A stretch of 46,930 nucleotides of DNA, taken from assembly GCA_049276515.1 (NCBI GenBank), contig JBASWO010000008.1, positions 1 to 46,930 on the forward strand, written 5' to 3'. A program made the position numbers and the translations under genes. Shown piece after piece: positions 24,773 to 33,300 of the stretch (position 1 is the first letter of the stretch; each line of letters begins with the position of its first letter). The notes below the pieces were generated by a model. It saw nothing but the letters and a program-made list of their open reading frames with translations, was not told the DNA's origin and did not search any database. Origin of the DNA: JAATFY01 sp049276515. GTDB taxonomy: Bacteria > Pseudomonadota > Alphaproteobacteria > UBA9219.

Positions 24773-26878
24773 ATGGTTTTTCCTATTTTCGCAGATGTCA
24801 AAGTGCCGGATTCCCGGCCTGAAGCGGGCAAGAAATTCGTCCTTAAGTCGGATTTCCAGCCAGCAGGGGATCAACCACGTGCGATCGAAGAGCTTGTGGA
24901 AGGTATCAAGCGCGGCGATCGTGATCAGGTACTTTTAGGTGTTACGGGCTCGGGTAAGACTTTTACCATCGCACAAACCATTGAGCGGTTACAAAGGCCC
25001 GCGCTTATTTTGGCGCCAAACAAAACGCTAGCAGCGCAGCTCTATGGTGAGATGAAGGCATTCTTTCCGGATAATGCCGTCGAATATTTTGTGAGCTATT
25101 ACGATTATTATCAGCCTGAAGCTTACGTTCCCAAAACAGATACCTATATCGAAAAAGACGCGATGGTGAATGAGCAGATCGATCGCATGCGCCATGCAGC
25201 GACGCGCTCGCTCTTAGAGCGCGATGATGTGATCATTGTCGCATCCGTCTCTTGTATTTATGGTATCGGCTCGGTTGAAACCTATCAAAGCATGGTTTTG
25301 ACGCTTAGTAAGGCTCAGATCTTGCCGCGTGATCAGCTTTTGGCTGGCTTGGTTGAGCTACAATATAAACGTAATGATATTGGCTTTGGCCGCGGTGATT
25401 TTCGTGTGCGCGGCGATACAATCGAAGTTTTTCCGGCCCACTTAGAAGACCGTGCTTGGCGTTTCATTATGTTTGGTGATGAGATTGAGCAGATCGTTGA
25501 GATTGATCCGCTTACAGGTGAGAAGGGCGCTACGCTTGATGCAGTCAAGGTTTATGCCAATAGCCACTATGTAACCCCAAAACCAACTTTGGCTCAGGCC
25601 GTTGAGCAAATTAAGATCGAGTTGAAAGAGCGCTGCGCCTATCTGCTTGCCAATAGCAAACTGCTTGAAGAGCAGCGCTTACGCGAGCGTACAACTTTCG
25701 ATATGGAAATGATGACAGCCATGGGCTCATGCTCAGGCATTGAAAATTATTCGCGCTATTTAACGGGCCGTCCACCGGGTGCCGCGCCGCCAACTTTATT
25801 TGAATATCTTCCCGCCAATTGCCTTCATTTTGTCGATGAAAGCCACGTTATGACGGGGCAATTGATGGGTATGTATAAGGGCGATTTTGCACGTAAATCG
25901 ACTTTGGCTGATTTTGGTTTCCGTTTGCCATCGTGCGTTGATAATCGCCCTCTTAAATTTGAAGAATGGGATGCTATGCGTCCCCAAACCGTGTTTGTTT
26001 CGGCAACACCAGGTAAGTGGGAGTTAGAGCGCACAGCTGGCGTCTTTGTTGAGCAAATCGTACGCCCAACAGGATTGATGGATCCACCCGTCATTATTCG
26101 CCCCACTGAAAAACAAGTTGATGATCTGCTTTTTGAAGTGCGTGAAGTTGTTAAAAAGGGCCAGCGCGTTCTTGTCACAACTCTCACCAAAAAAATGGCA
26201 GAAGCTTTGACAGAATATATGACCGAAGCCAATGTGAAGGTGCGCTATATCCACTCAGACGTCGAAACTTTAGAACGTATCGAGATTATTCGTGATTTAC
26301 GCCTCGGCGTTTATGATGTTCTGGTCGGTATTAACTTGCTACGTGAAGGTCTCGATATTCCAGAATGCGGACTTGTCGCAATTCTTGATGCCGATAAAGA
26401 GGGTTATCTACGCTCACGTACCTCCCTTATTCAGACGATTGGTCGTGCCGCACGTAACGTAGATGGTAGGGCAATCCTCTATGCCGATAAAATAACGGGC
26501 AGTATGCAAGCAGCGATTGATGAGACCAGTCGTCGCCGTGAAAAACAGCAAATTTATAATGCTGAAAATGGCATCACGCCAGAAAGTATCAAGAAATCCA
26601 TCGGCGATATTTTAGCATCTGTCTATGAGCGTGATCATTTGACAGTCCAAGCAGGGCTTGCGAATGAATTGTCGCTTTCAGGCAAGGATCTCCATGCTCA
26701 TATCCGCGATCTCGAAAAACGTATGAGACAGGCAGCCAGTGATCTTGAGTTTGAAGAAGCGGGGCGTCTCAGAGACGAAATCCGCCGCCTTGAAGCTACG
26801 GAGCTTGAGATCAATACAGGTTTGACGCCAGCCATTGATACAAGACCACGTTCACGTAAGCAGCTTAAGAAGCGCTAG
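24773..26878 (+). CDS. uvrB: UvrABC excinuclease subunit B
   Basis: UvrB is the damage-verifying helicase of nucleotide excision repair. The 701-aa protein has Walker A GVTGSGKT at 56-63, the DNA-inserting beta-hairpin region YYDYYQPEAYVPK, the helicase motif II FVDESHVM, motif V/VI sequences GINLLREGLDIPE and QTIGRAARN, and a C-terminal UVR motif (MRQAASDLEFEEAGRLRD) that binds UvrC. Length is normal. Confidence 0.97.
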   Translation: MVFPIFADVKVPDSRPEAGKKFVLKSDFQPAGDQPRAIEELVEGIKRGDRDQVLLGVTGSGKTFTIAQTIERLQRPALILAPNKTLAAQLYGEMKAFFPDNAVEYFVSYYDYYQPEAYVPKTDTYIEKDAMVNEQIDRMRHAATRSLLERDDVIIVASVSCIYGIGSVETYQSMVLTLSKAQILPRDQLLAGLVELQYKRNDIGFGRGDFRVRGDTIEVFPAHLEDRAWRFIMFGDEIEQIVEIDPLTGEKGATLDAVKVYANSHYVTPKPTLAQAVEQIKIELKERCAYLLANSKLLEEQRLRERTTFDMEMMTAMGSCSGIENYSRYLTGRPPGAAPPTLFEYLPANCLHFVDESHVMTGQLMGMYKGDFARKSTLADFGFRLPSCVDNRPLKFEEWDAMRPQTVFVSATPGKWELERTAGVFVEQIVRPTGLMDPPVIIRPTEKQVDDLLFEVREVVKKGQRVLVTTLTKKMAEALTEYMTEANVKVRYIHSDVETLERIEIIRDLRLGVYDVLVGINLLREGLDIPECGLVAILDADKEGYLRSRTSLIQTIGRAARNVDGRAILYADKITGSMQAAIDETSRRREKQQIYNAENGITPESIKKSIGDILASVYERDHLTVQAGLANELSLSGKDLHAHIRDLEKRMRQAASDLEFEEAGRLRDEIRRLEATELEINTGLTPAIDTRPRSRKQLKKR

Positions 26879-26911
26879 GTTAATGATTTGGGCTTAATTT
26901 CTAGACCGGGA

Positions 26912-27292
26912 TTATTTTTTGGAAAGTGTTATATTCACTGGACTGTCATACTTGTTATCGGCGCCAGATGCTGAATCAATGGCCCAACCAATTCCACCAC
27001 CAAGAATAATATTACCAACAGTTGCGCCTGCTGCTCCTGAGTGATTTAGGTAAGTTGCATCTTCATAACCTTTTTTCTTACATGTGATCATAATATCGTA
27101 CTTAGTTTTTTCGATATAAATGGAACCAGGTGTGGGATTAATTGTTCCTAGGCTCTGATCTTTGCGCTTTAAGTTACAGCTGGCGTTGTCGGGGTTTGTG
27201 TTGATCATAATTTCTTGTGATCGTCCCTCAATAATGCTTGAGCATCCAACTAAAAAAGTAACGCTTAACAATACAGCTAAATTACGAAACAT
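26912..27292 (-). CDS. Small outer-envelope lipoprotein
   Basis: The 126-aa protein has a signal peptide and lipobox FLVGC, with Cys17 as the lipid site. The mature part runs IEGRSQEIMINTNPDNASC, then TPGSIYIEKTKYDI and a glycine-rich GNIILGGGIGWAID. This is a recurring pattern of small proteobacterial lipoproteins with a PEGA-like strand arrangement; the role is unknown. The Gly-rich stretch near the C-terminus could be membrane-interacting. It stands alone and is convergent with uvrB. Confidence 0.85.
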   Translation of the reverse strand: MFRNLAVLLSVTFLVGCSSIIEGRSQEIMINTNPDNASCNLKRKDQSLGTINPTPGSIYIEKTKYDIMITCKKKGYEDATYLNHSGAAGATVGNIILGGGIGWAIDSASGADNKYDSPVNITLSKK

Positions 27293-27404
27293 TAATTACC
27301 TCATGTGCCCATTGACTTGAGAGCAATCATAGGGCCGAAATTTAAAGAGGGTCAAATAAGGGCTTTGTATCTAGAAAGTATGCGCGCTTAACAAGATGAT
27401 CTTC

Positions 27405-28190
27405 TCAATTTAACACCATATGACTAGCCCGCTCGTTTGATGCGGTAGGCAATGGTTTTCTTGGCTTGTAAGCTCTTAAAACATTGATGCGTTCTTGAGC
27501 AGGGGGATGCATACATACATCTCCACAAAAACCGGCAATGCCAAAGACGTACCAATCTTCAAAATACGTTGCTGCGCGTATTAGGTAGTTGGGCTTCTTG
27601 TTCTTGGCTAGTCCGTCATCATTCATTGTTTGCAAAATTTCAATGCTGCCCGCCAAAGCTTCGCCGCTTCCCATTTTTACTGCAGTAAAATGATCAGCTC
27701 TTTTTTCTAATTTAATTCTTTGCTCGAGTAGCCAAGCGCCATTGATGCTGTGAGTTAATAAAAATCCCGCTAAAGCAAAACCACCGATTTTGTTTAATGT
27801 AGGATGTGGCCTTTCGTTCTTGCGAGTAAACAAAAGGTTGAGGGTGCAAATAGCTACTGCGGCAGCAGCTCCCAATAGAAAGAATTCCTGTAATACGGCT
27901 TGTTGTGAAGCTCTCTGATAGAGGGGATCAGCAAAATGGCCAGCTTCGTGTATGAGCGTGCCTTTCAATTGATCATGTGAAAAGCAGACCAAGTGGCCAG
28001 GCGATGCCCAAATATCCAAACCCGTTGCATCGGTCGATGCCGCACTTATTGTATTATATTTAAAAGTTATTTTTGATGCGGGCAGAAAATAGCCCTCAGC
28101 TTTAACCTCAGCGAAAGCAGTAGTTAGGCGTGCTTCTGTTGCTATCAGTTGAGCATGTGTTGGGGGTAGGTCACAATTAATTATCGGCAT
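27405..28190 (-). CDS. M48-like membrane metallopeptidase
   Basis: The 261-aa protein has a zinc-binding HEAGH at 81-85 and a downstream ExxxD (Glu162-Asp166 in KLEKRADHF), which supplies the third ligand in M48 peptidases. Two hydrophobic segments (about 101-121 and 134-155) sit between these motifs. Near the C-terminus HPPAQERINVL at 228-238 matches the M48 HPxxxxRI element. There is no signal peptide. HtpX and BepA share the motifs, but this protein fits neither in detail. The substrate is unknown. Confidence 0.75.
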   Translation of the reverse strand: MPIINCDLPPTHAQLIATEARLTTAFAEVKAEGYFLPASKITFKYNTISAASTDATGLDIWASPGHLVCFSHDQLKGTLIHEAGHFADPLYQRASQQAVLQEFFLLGAAAAVAICTLNLLFTRKNERPHPTLNKIGGFALAGFLLTHSINGAWLLEQRIKLEKRADHFTAVKMGSGEALAGSIEILQTMNDDGLAKNKKPNYLIRAATYFEDWYVFGIAGFCGDVCMHPPAQERINVLRAYKPRKPLPTASNERASHMVLN

Positions 28191-28234
28191 GAAATATTTT
28201 TTCTAAAAACGAATGAATCTAAATCAGTTGGTGC

Positions 28235-29047
28235 TTATAAATAAGGCGGCTGCGTAAAGCCCTTAGGCGATTGCGTAAAAATCTCGTACCCTGTCTCTGT
28301 GACGCCAATCGAATGCTCAAATTGCGCTGATAAAGATTTATCCTTTGTGACAGCTGTCCAGCCATCGCCTAAAACCTTCACATCATATTTGCCGATATTG
28401 ATCATGGGCTCGATGGTGAAAAACATACCCGCTTTAAGCGTTTCGCCTTCGCCAGGATTACCGTAATGCAAGATCGATGGAGCTGTATGAAAAATCTTAC
28501 CAAGCCCATGGCCGCAGAAATCGCGTACGATTGAAAAACCGGCTGCCTCAGCGTGGGTTTGAATGGCATGACCAATATCGCCTGTTGTGGCGCCTGGTTT
28601 GACGACAGCTATGCCTTTCATGAGCGCTTCATAAGTAACGTTCACAAGCTTCTTGGCCTTGATGCTCGCTTTGTCGCCAACCATGAACATACGACTGGTA
28701 TCGCCATGCCAGCCATCTAAGAGAACAGTGACATCGATATTGGCGATATCCCCATTTTCCAAACGCTTTTCGCCCGGAATGCCATGGCAGACAACGTGAT
28801 TGATCGAAATGCAAATGGATTTGGGATAGCCTCTATAGCCAAGCGGGGCCGAGATCGCACCATGATCGCGGGTATATTGATCACATAAAGCATCAAGATC
28901 AGCCGTGACGGCACCAGGGACAACATAAGGTGTAATGAAGTCTAAAACTTCGGCGGCAAGTTTGCCGGCCTTTCGCATCGCTGCAAAATCTTCAGGGCCA
29001 TGCAATTCGATCAGGCCGTCATCATCATGTTCAGCGTAGTCCTGCAC
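28235..29047 (-). CDS. map: Methionine aminopeptidase type I
   Basis: Map removes N-terminal methionine from new proteins. The 270-aa protein keeps all five metal ligands, Asp105, Asp116, His180, Glu213 and Glu244, and the substrate His88 (VVCHGIPG). About 20 residues precede the usual MRKAGKLAAEVLD start. The start codon is GTG, overlapping the stop of the upstream paralogue gene in TAGTG, so translation is probably coupled. Confidence 0.95.
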   Translation of the reverse strand: MQDYAEHDDDGLIELHGPEDFAAMRKAGKLAAEVLDFITPYVVPGAVTADLDALCDQYTRDHGAISAPLGYRGYPKSICISINHVVCHGIPGEKRLENGDIANIDVTVLLDGWHGDTSRMFMVGDKASIKAKKLVNVTYEALMKGIAVVKPGATTGDIGHAIQTHAEAAGFSIVRDFCGHGLGKIFHTAPSILHYGNPGEGETLKAGMFFTIEPMINIGKYDVKVLGDGWTAVTKDKSLSAQFEHSIGVTETGYEIFTQSPKGFTQPPYL

Positions 29048-29730
29048 TAGATCGAGCCGCCTGGTTTAAAGTTGACCTGAATGCCGATCTTTTCCATCTG
29101 CTGCATGCTGGTCGCTAGATTTTGTTGAGAGGCGGCTGCCAACATCGCCTGACCATAATCGGTAGGTGCTCTGCTTGATGCTGTTTTCTCTGCCATTAAA
29201 AGATTGCTCATGATGCCGGGTAAGCCACCATCTTCAACTTTACCACTGCGAATACCTTCGTCTTGACGTGCTTTAGGACCCCAGAAAAGTTCTGTGAGGC
29301 GGCCATCGGTATTTTTCTTCTTTTTCTTTTTGATAGGAAGACCTGTGAGTTCATCGAACTCTTCTTGCTCATTGGGATCGTCCCATTTGACATCTTCCCA
29401 TGAGATATAAAGAAAATCCTGAATAGCACTCGACATAAAAGGCAGATTGACGAGAAGCTCGCGGAACATTTCAGCCGCATTAAAAATAGCCTCTTCTTCG
29501 AGCCGTTTGAGCTCTGCTTTTTCGGCATCTGTCTTCATACCCTTGCGAGCCTGAACAACTGGTGTCATGCAATTGTCTTTGAGCTTTTTTGACCAGTCAT
29601 AAGCTTGCGTGGCGCGTTCCATCTCGCCATTTTCTTTATAGAGATCACCCATGGTGCGGAGTCTTTTGACAAGACATTCCGACCAGTACCACCAGTCATT
29701 AAAGGGCGCTCTTTGGCTATAGCTCGACAT
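29047..29730 (-). CDS. Uncharacterised protein, paralogue of the upstream neighbour
   Basis: I do not recognise the family of this 227-aa soluble protein. It shares with the next gene upstream an N-terminal DWxxWSxxxxxRL block (12-24), a central LPxxSxxxQ segment near 96 and a GRLxExxxGP...EGIxSG...LP block at 143-171. An acidic stretch and a run of six lysines (134-139) interrupt the middle. The C-terminal 50 residues are Ala/Gln/Ser-rich and end in QVNFKPGGSI. A TAAGG lies ahead of the ATG. It is directly coupled to map. Confidence 0.8.
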   Translation of the reverse strand: MSSYSQRAPFNDWWYWSECLVKRLRTMGDLYKENGEMERATQAYDWSKKLKDNCMTPVVQARKGMKTDAEKAELKRLEEEAIFNAAEMFRELLVNLPFMSSAIQDFLYISWEDVKWDDPNEQEEFDELTGLPIKKKKKKNTDGRLTELFWGPKARQDEGIRSGKVEDGGLPGIMSNLLMAEKTASSRAPTDYGQAMLAAASQQNLATSMQQMEKIGIQVNFKPGGSI

Positions 29731-29752
29731 GGCCTTAATTTTCTATTGTGAG

Positions 29753-29771
29753 GCGACTTTATGCAAGTCGC
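29753..29771. repeat. Perfect 7-bp hairpin between the two paralogue genes
   Basis: GCGACTT at 29753-29759 pairs with AAGTCGC at 29765-29771 across a 5-nt loop. It lies in the 57-nt gap between the paralogue genes, 22 nt upstream of the second ATG. No T-run follows it, so it is more likely an mRNA processing or translation element than a terminator. Confidence 0.4.
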
Positions 29772-29787
29772 TAAAGCAGGGGGAGAA

Positions 29788-30405
29788 TTACTCCATCCGC
29801 CCGGCTGTGCGCAAGTACTGGCTGTTTTTATCAGCCCAACGGCGCTGGGTTTCGTCGTTACCACGGCTTGGACCGCCTTCATGGCGTACCAAAGCCTCGC
29901 GTGGACGACGAATATCGCCCATTTGTTCCTGTTCCAGCATATTCTTAAGAACTTCTGGTAAGCGGCCATGTTCAGCATGACCACTGCCAATACCTTCAGG
30001 CTCATTACCTAAGGGGCCGCGGAACAATTCATCTGCTAAGCGTCCCGTACATTTGCTGTGCCAGTGCGATTTCAGCAATTTTTGCATATCGTCTGAGATC
30101 TGCGGCAAAAGGGCCAAAGTATCAGCCATCAAAACTTTTAGTCCTGAAATCACGCGCTCATCATGATAGGCCACTTCGGCCAAAGATTCGGTCGGTGTTT
30201 CAGCATCATCAATCAGCTTATGGATGCCATGGAGAAGGGCAATGATGCGCGTGTTTTTATCTTGCCGTTCTTGATCGGCCATAAAAACATCTTCATAGGG
30301 CGATTTTTTATAGATGTGGACGGCGCAAGTTAGGCGGTCAATGACAACTTGCGACCACTTCAACCAGTCTTCATGAGACGGTTTATGCATAATGCCGTCA
30401 GCCAT
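29788..30405 (-). CDS. Uncharacterised protein, paralogue of the downstream neighbour
   Basis: The 205-aa protein is related to the next gene: DWLKWSQVVIDRL (13-25) and IYKK, LALLPQISDDMQKLL (97-111), and GRLADELFRGP followed by EGIGSG and GRLPEVLKNML (121-157). The C-terminal 45 residues are highly charged (RRPREALVRHEGGPSRG). It lacks the lysine run of its neighbour. No signal peptide or membrane segment is present. It is the first gene of an apparent three-gene unit ending with map. Its ribosome site may be masked by a hairpin. Confidence 0.8.
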   Translation of the reverse strand: MADGIMHKPSHEDWLKWSQVVIDRLTCAVHIYKKSPYEDVFMADQERQDKNTRIIALLHGIHKLIDDAETPTESLAEVAYHDERVISGLKVLMADTLALLPQISDDMQKLLKSHWHSKCTGRLADELFRGPLGNEPEGIGSGHAEHGRLPEVLKNMLEQEQMGDIRRPREALVRHEGGPSRGNDETQRRWADKNSQYLRTAGRME

Positions 30406-30410
30406 GTTAA

Positions 30411-30430
30411 TCCCCCATCCAACAGGGGGA
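30411..30430 (-). promoter_or_regulatory. Hairpin covering the ribosome-binding site of the first paralogue gene
   Basis: On the minus strand TCCCCC (30430-30425) can pair with GGGGGA (30416-30411) around an 8-nt loop. The GGGGGA arm lies 5 nt before the ATG at 30405 and is the only candidate ribosome site. The stem would hide it, which suggests control of translation. No experimental support. Confidence 0.4.
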
Positions 30431-30542
30431 GAATAATGCAGATACCCTTTTTTAGCAAGGAAATGCGCGCCTTTGCGGCCCCAACTAATTAACTAAAAGA
30501 GTGAGCCTTTCACTTCGCTGCTGCGGCAAGCCTATGAAAAAC

Positions 30543-30568
30543 AAAGGCCCGGACTACGCCGGGCCTTT
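30543..30568 (-). terminator. Intrinsic terminator of the VOC gene
   Basis: AAAGGCCCGG at 30543-30552 and CCGGGCCTTT at 30559-30568 form a perfect 10-bp stem with a 6-nt loop. A GTTTTT run follows on the minus strand, right after the VOC gene stop. A T-run on the other side could also support termination in the plus direction. Confidence 0.9.
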
Positions 30569-30574
30569 GCGTTT

Positions 30575-31030
30575 TTATGCAGCCTTGGCTGCAAACTTCT
30601 TCTTACCTTCTTCCATTTCTTGTGGCGAGACATCACGCATATGTGTGGCGAGGGTCCAGCCATTGCCAAATTGATCCTTCACAACACCAGTGCGGTCACC
30701 CCAAAACATGTCTTCAGGTGCTGAAAATTCTTTCAAACCAGCGCTTACGGCTTGTTTGTAAGCAGCATCAACATCATCGAGATAAACATAAAAAGTTGAT
30801 GTCGTTGGACCACATTCCATCTTAGGACTGGTATCTGAGAGAAAGATTTTTGAGTTACCAATCTCAAGGCATGCGTGCATGATACGGCCCGTATCGGGAC
30901 AATTCATCCGATAGAGTTCTTTGGCATTAAAAGCTTTGCAATAGAGATCAATAGCTTTAGCCGCCGTTCCATCGAAACTGAGACCTGGCGTAAGGGTAGA
31001 AAAACCTTCAGGAATTTTGGATGTAGCCAT
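30575..31030 (-). CDS. VOC superfamily (PhnB/glyoxalase-like) protein
   Basis: The 151-aa protein resembles PhnB-type VOC proteins: TPGLSFDGTAAKAIDLYCKA at the N-terminus, HACLEIGNSKIFLSD in the middle, and EDMFWGDRTGVVKDQFGNGW toward the C-terminus. The family binds small substrates, sometimes with metal; the true substrate is unknown. The frame opens 22 codons earlier, but GGAG lies 6 nt before this ATG, which fixes the start. The terminator follows directly. Confidence 0.88.
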   Translation of the reverse strand: MATSKIPEGFSTLTPGLSFDGTAAKAIDLYCKAFNAKELYRMNCPDTGRIMHACLEIGNSKIFLSDTSPKMECGPTTSTFYVYLDDVDAAYKQAVSAGLKEFSAPEDMFWGDRTGVVKDQFGNGWTLATHMRDVSPQEMEEGKKKFAAKAA

Positions 31031-31133
31031 AACAATCTCCTCTGTTGGTGAACATTTTTTATAAAATGATTGTATGGTGACAAGAAGGCACAGCAAATAA
31101 AGAGTGCGTAAGAAGAATATAAAAAATCAGTTT

Positions 31134-31442
31134 TTAACGAATAAGGGGCGATTGGTAATTTGGTCCACGGCCATGTGCTGCACGCACAGTCTTAACACAG
31201 ATATAGATTCCATAGGCAGTTAGGCCAAGAGCTGCGGCGCTAAAATCAAGAGCTGTTACTTTCTGATTTGTTGTAAGGGCATCAGGTAATTTTTGCATCG
31301 CCTGATTAAATGCAGAACCAGTTGCTGAGGGATTGAGCTCAAAAGCTAAAGTAAGTACGGCCTTATAAGTGGCAACTGCCATAAAACTGACAGCAAATAA
31401 TGCAGCACCTGGTACGTCACCGGGTGAACGTGGTTGTTGCAT
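31134..31442 (-). CDS. Small membrane protein, hypothetical
   Basis: The 102-aa protein has two hydrophobic segments, about 12-34 (GAALFAVSFMAVATYKAVL) and 64-86 (ALDFSAAALGLTAYGIYICV), joined by a polar loop. No family is recognised. It lies 11 nt downstream of aroC on the same strand, so it may be the last gene of the fabI-proximal unit. Confidence 0.65.
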   Translation of the reverse strand: MQQPRSPGDVPGAALFAVSFMAVATYKAVLTLAFELNPSATGSAFNQAMQKLPDALTTNQKVTALDFSAAALGLTAYGIYICVKTVRAAHGRGPNYQSPLIR

Positions 31443-31453
31443 GTTTTATGCTC

Positions 31454-32527
31454 CTAACTTTTGAGAGAACGCTGGATCAAAAGATGATCGGCTAAAACAC
31501 AAGCCATCATGGCTTCACCAACAGGAACGGCGCGGATACCAACACAAGGATCGTGACGACCTTTAGTTGTAATATCTGTATCTTGACCCTTCATATCGAC
31601 AGTTTGCTTTGGCGAGAGGATCGAGCTGGTTGGCTTAACAGCGAAGCGCACAATAATATCTTGCCCACTTGAGATGCCGCCCAGAATACCGCCAGCATGA
31701 TTGGACTGAAAGGCGGGAGCGCCATTTTTGCTGGCGCGCATCTCATCTGCGTTGGCTTCCCCTGTTAGAGCAGCCGCTGCAAAACCATCACCAATCTCAA
31801 CGCCTTTAACTGCATTAATCGACATCATAGCGCGCGCTAAATTGCTATCCAGTTTTTCATAGACGGGATCGCCAAGTCCAACCGGGACGCCTGAGGCGAC
31901 AACTTCAATGATAGCGCCAGCGGATGAGCCGTTCTTACGGATATTTTCAAGATAGTCCGTAAGTCCTGGTACAGCCTTATTGTCAGGTGAGAAAAAGGGA
32001 TTGTTATTCACTTCATCCCAGTTCCAATTCGCACGATCGATCTTTTGCGTGCCAATTTGAATAACAGCACCACGAATTTTGATTTTATCGCCGAGAATTT
32101 TACGAGCTATAGCGCCGGCTGCGACACGGCAAGCCGTCTCACGGGCTGAAGATCTGCCGCCACCCCTATAGTCACGAATGCCGTATTTAGTTTGATAGGT
32201 GTAATCCGCATGGCCTGGGCGAAACTTATCTTTGACATCATCATAATCTTTGGAGCGCATATCGGTATTCTCAATCAGGATGCTAATCGGCGCTCCCGTT
32301 GTGACACCTTCAAATGTCCCAGACATGATCTTCACTTGATCAGCTTCTTGGCGCTGCGTTGTAAATTTGGATTGGCCAGGACGTCTGCGGTCCATGAAAG
32401 GCTGAATATCAGCTTCCGTTAAAGGCAGCAGCGGAGGGCAGCCATCAATGACAACACCAATAGCAGGACCGTGGCTTTCACCCCATGTTGTGTAGCGAAA
32501 GAGAGTACCAAAACTATTGCTGGCCAT
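31454..32527 (-). CDS. aroC: Chorismate synthase
   Basis: AroC makes chorismate, the end of the shikimate pathway, using reduced FMN. The 357-aa protein has all three family signatures: GESHGPAIGVVIDGCPP near residue 16, the FMN-binding YGIRDYRGGGRSSARET near residue 115, and a C-terminal RHDPCVGIRAVPV. Length is normal. It begins 8 nt after the stop of the unknown gene upstream, indicating co-transcription. Confidence 0.97.
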   Translation of the reverse strand: MASNSFGTLFRYTTWGESHGPAIGVVIDGCPPLLPLTEADIQPFMDRRRPGQSKFTTQRQEADQVKIMSGTFEGVTTGAPISILIENTDMRSKDYDDVKDKFRPGHADYTYQTKYGIRDYRGGGRSSARETACRVAAGAIARKILGDKIKIRGAVIQIGTQKIDRANWNWDEVNNNPFFSPDNKAVPGLTDYLENIRKNGSSAGAIIEVVASGVPVGLGDPVYEKLDSNLARAMMSINAVKGVEIGDGFAAAALTGEANADEMRASKNGAPAFQSNHAGGILGGISSGQDIIVRFAVKPTSSILSPKQTVDMKGQDTDITTKGRHDPCVGIRAVPVGEAMMACVLADHLLIQRSLKS

Positions 32528-32535
32528 GCCTATCC

Positions 32536-33258
32536 TTATCCAGTGGGCCCGTGTGCCCCAATCGAAGAAGGAGTTTGACGGAAAACAGCTAAAGGCTCAA
32601 GGCCTTTACCAACTTCTCTATACCCTTCATAGCTGCCGCCATTGCTGAACTTAGTGAAGCTATTAGCAAGCAGCATATGACCTTTGTGTGCCAGTGTGTC
32701 TTTACCCACATGGCGCCATTCAGCATTAATCAGGCCTTCTTTAACGGCACATGTCTCAGATGTATCGATGCCAACGACCAAGCGGTAGAGAGTGCTATGC
32801 GTGGTTCGATAGGGTCGGGTGAGGTCTTCAAAAGTGGCGCCATCATAATAATTTACACTTGTCACTAAAGCTTGTGCTGCATGCACCTTGCCTTTGTAGG
32901 ACACAACAGAAGGGGCGCCCATTAATTGCCAGCCGCCTCTATTGATGGCGTCTTCAATTTTGCCTTCAAAGGCACTGCCAACTTCGCCAAAAACAATCCA
33001 GTAGGCGCCTGGGTTTTTTGCGAGATTATGTGGAAGTTCGCTCAAGGAAACGAAACGTGAGTACTTTCCGTCTTTTGTGGCTGTAATATCTTGCTCACAG
33101 CGGATAAATTGACGACGCAACAAACCTTTTCTCAAGACCACCACAGTAGGTGCGCCTTCGATCTTTGCACTGTGTTGAGCAAGCGCCACATTAACGCGCT
33201 TGATAACGGTATCCATATCGCCGCTCAAATCGCGGTCGATGGTGTGACTATTACTCAT
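32536..33258 (-). CDS. Hypothetical protein upstream of aroC
   Basis: I do not recognise this 240-aa soluble protein. The N-terminal half has strand-like stretches (PTVVVLRKGLLRRQF, YWIVFGEVGSAFEG), and the second half includes YYDGATFEDLTRPYR and a glycine-rich FSNGGSYEGYREVG. No signal peptide or membrane segment is visible. A GTG opens the frame four codons earlier, but GGAG spaced 6 nt before the ATG at 33258 fixes this start. It is 8 nt ahead of aroC and 42 nt behind fabI. Confidence 0.72.
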   Translation of the reverse strand: MSNSHTIDRDLSGDMDTVIKRVNVALAQHSAKIEGAPTVVVLRKGLLRRQFIRCEQDITATKDGKYSRFVSLSELPHNLAKNPGAYWIVFGEVGSAFEGKIEDAINRGGWQLMGAPSVVSYKGKVHAAQALVTSVNYYDGATFEDLTRPYRTTHSTLYRLVVGIDTSETCAVKEGLINAEWRHVGKDTLAHKGHMLLANSFTKFSNGGSYEGYREVGKGLEPLAVFRQTPSSIGAHGPTG

Positions 33259-33300
33259 AATATTCTCCACTAAAAATAACTTTAAAAATAAAATCTAATC

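Noticed and set aside
29565..30005. A long minus-strand frame spanning both paralogue genes
   Set aside because: It is out of frame with both, and the two in-frame proteins share conserved blocks, which this frame does not.
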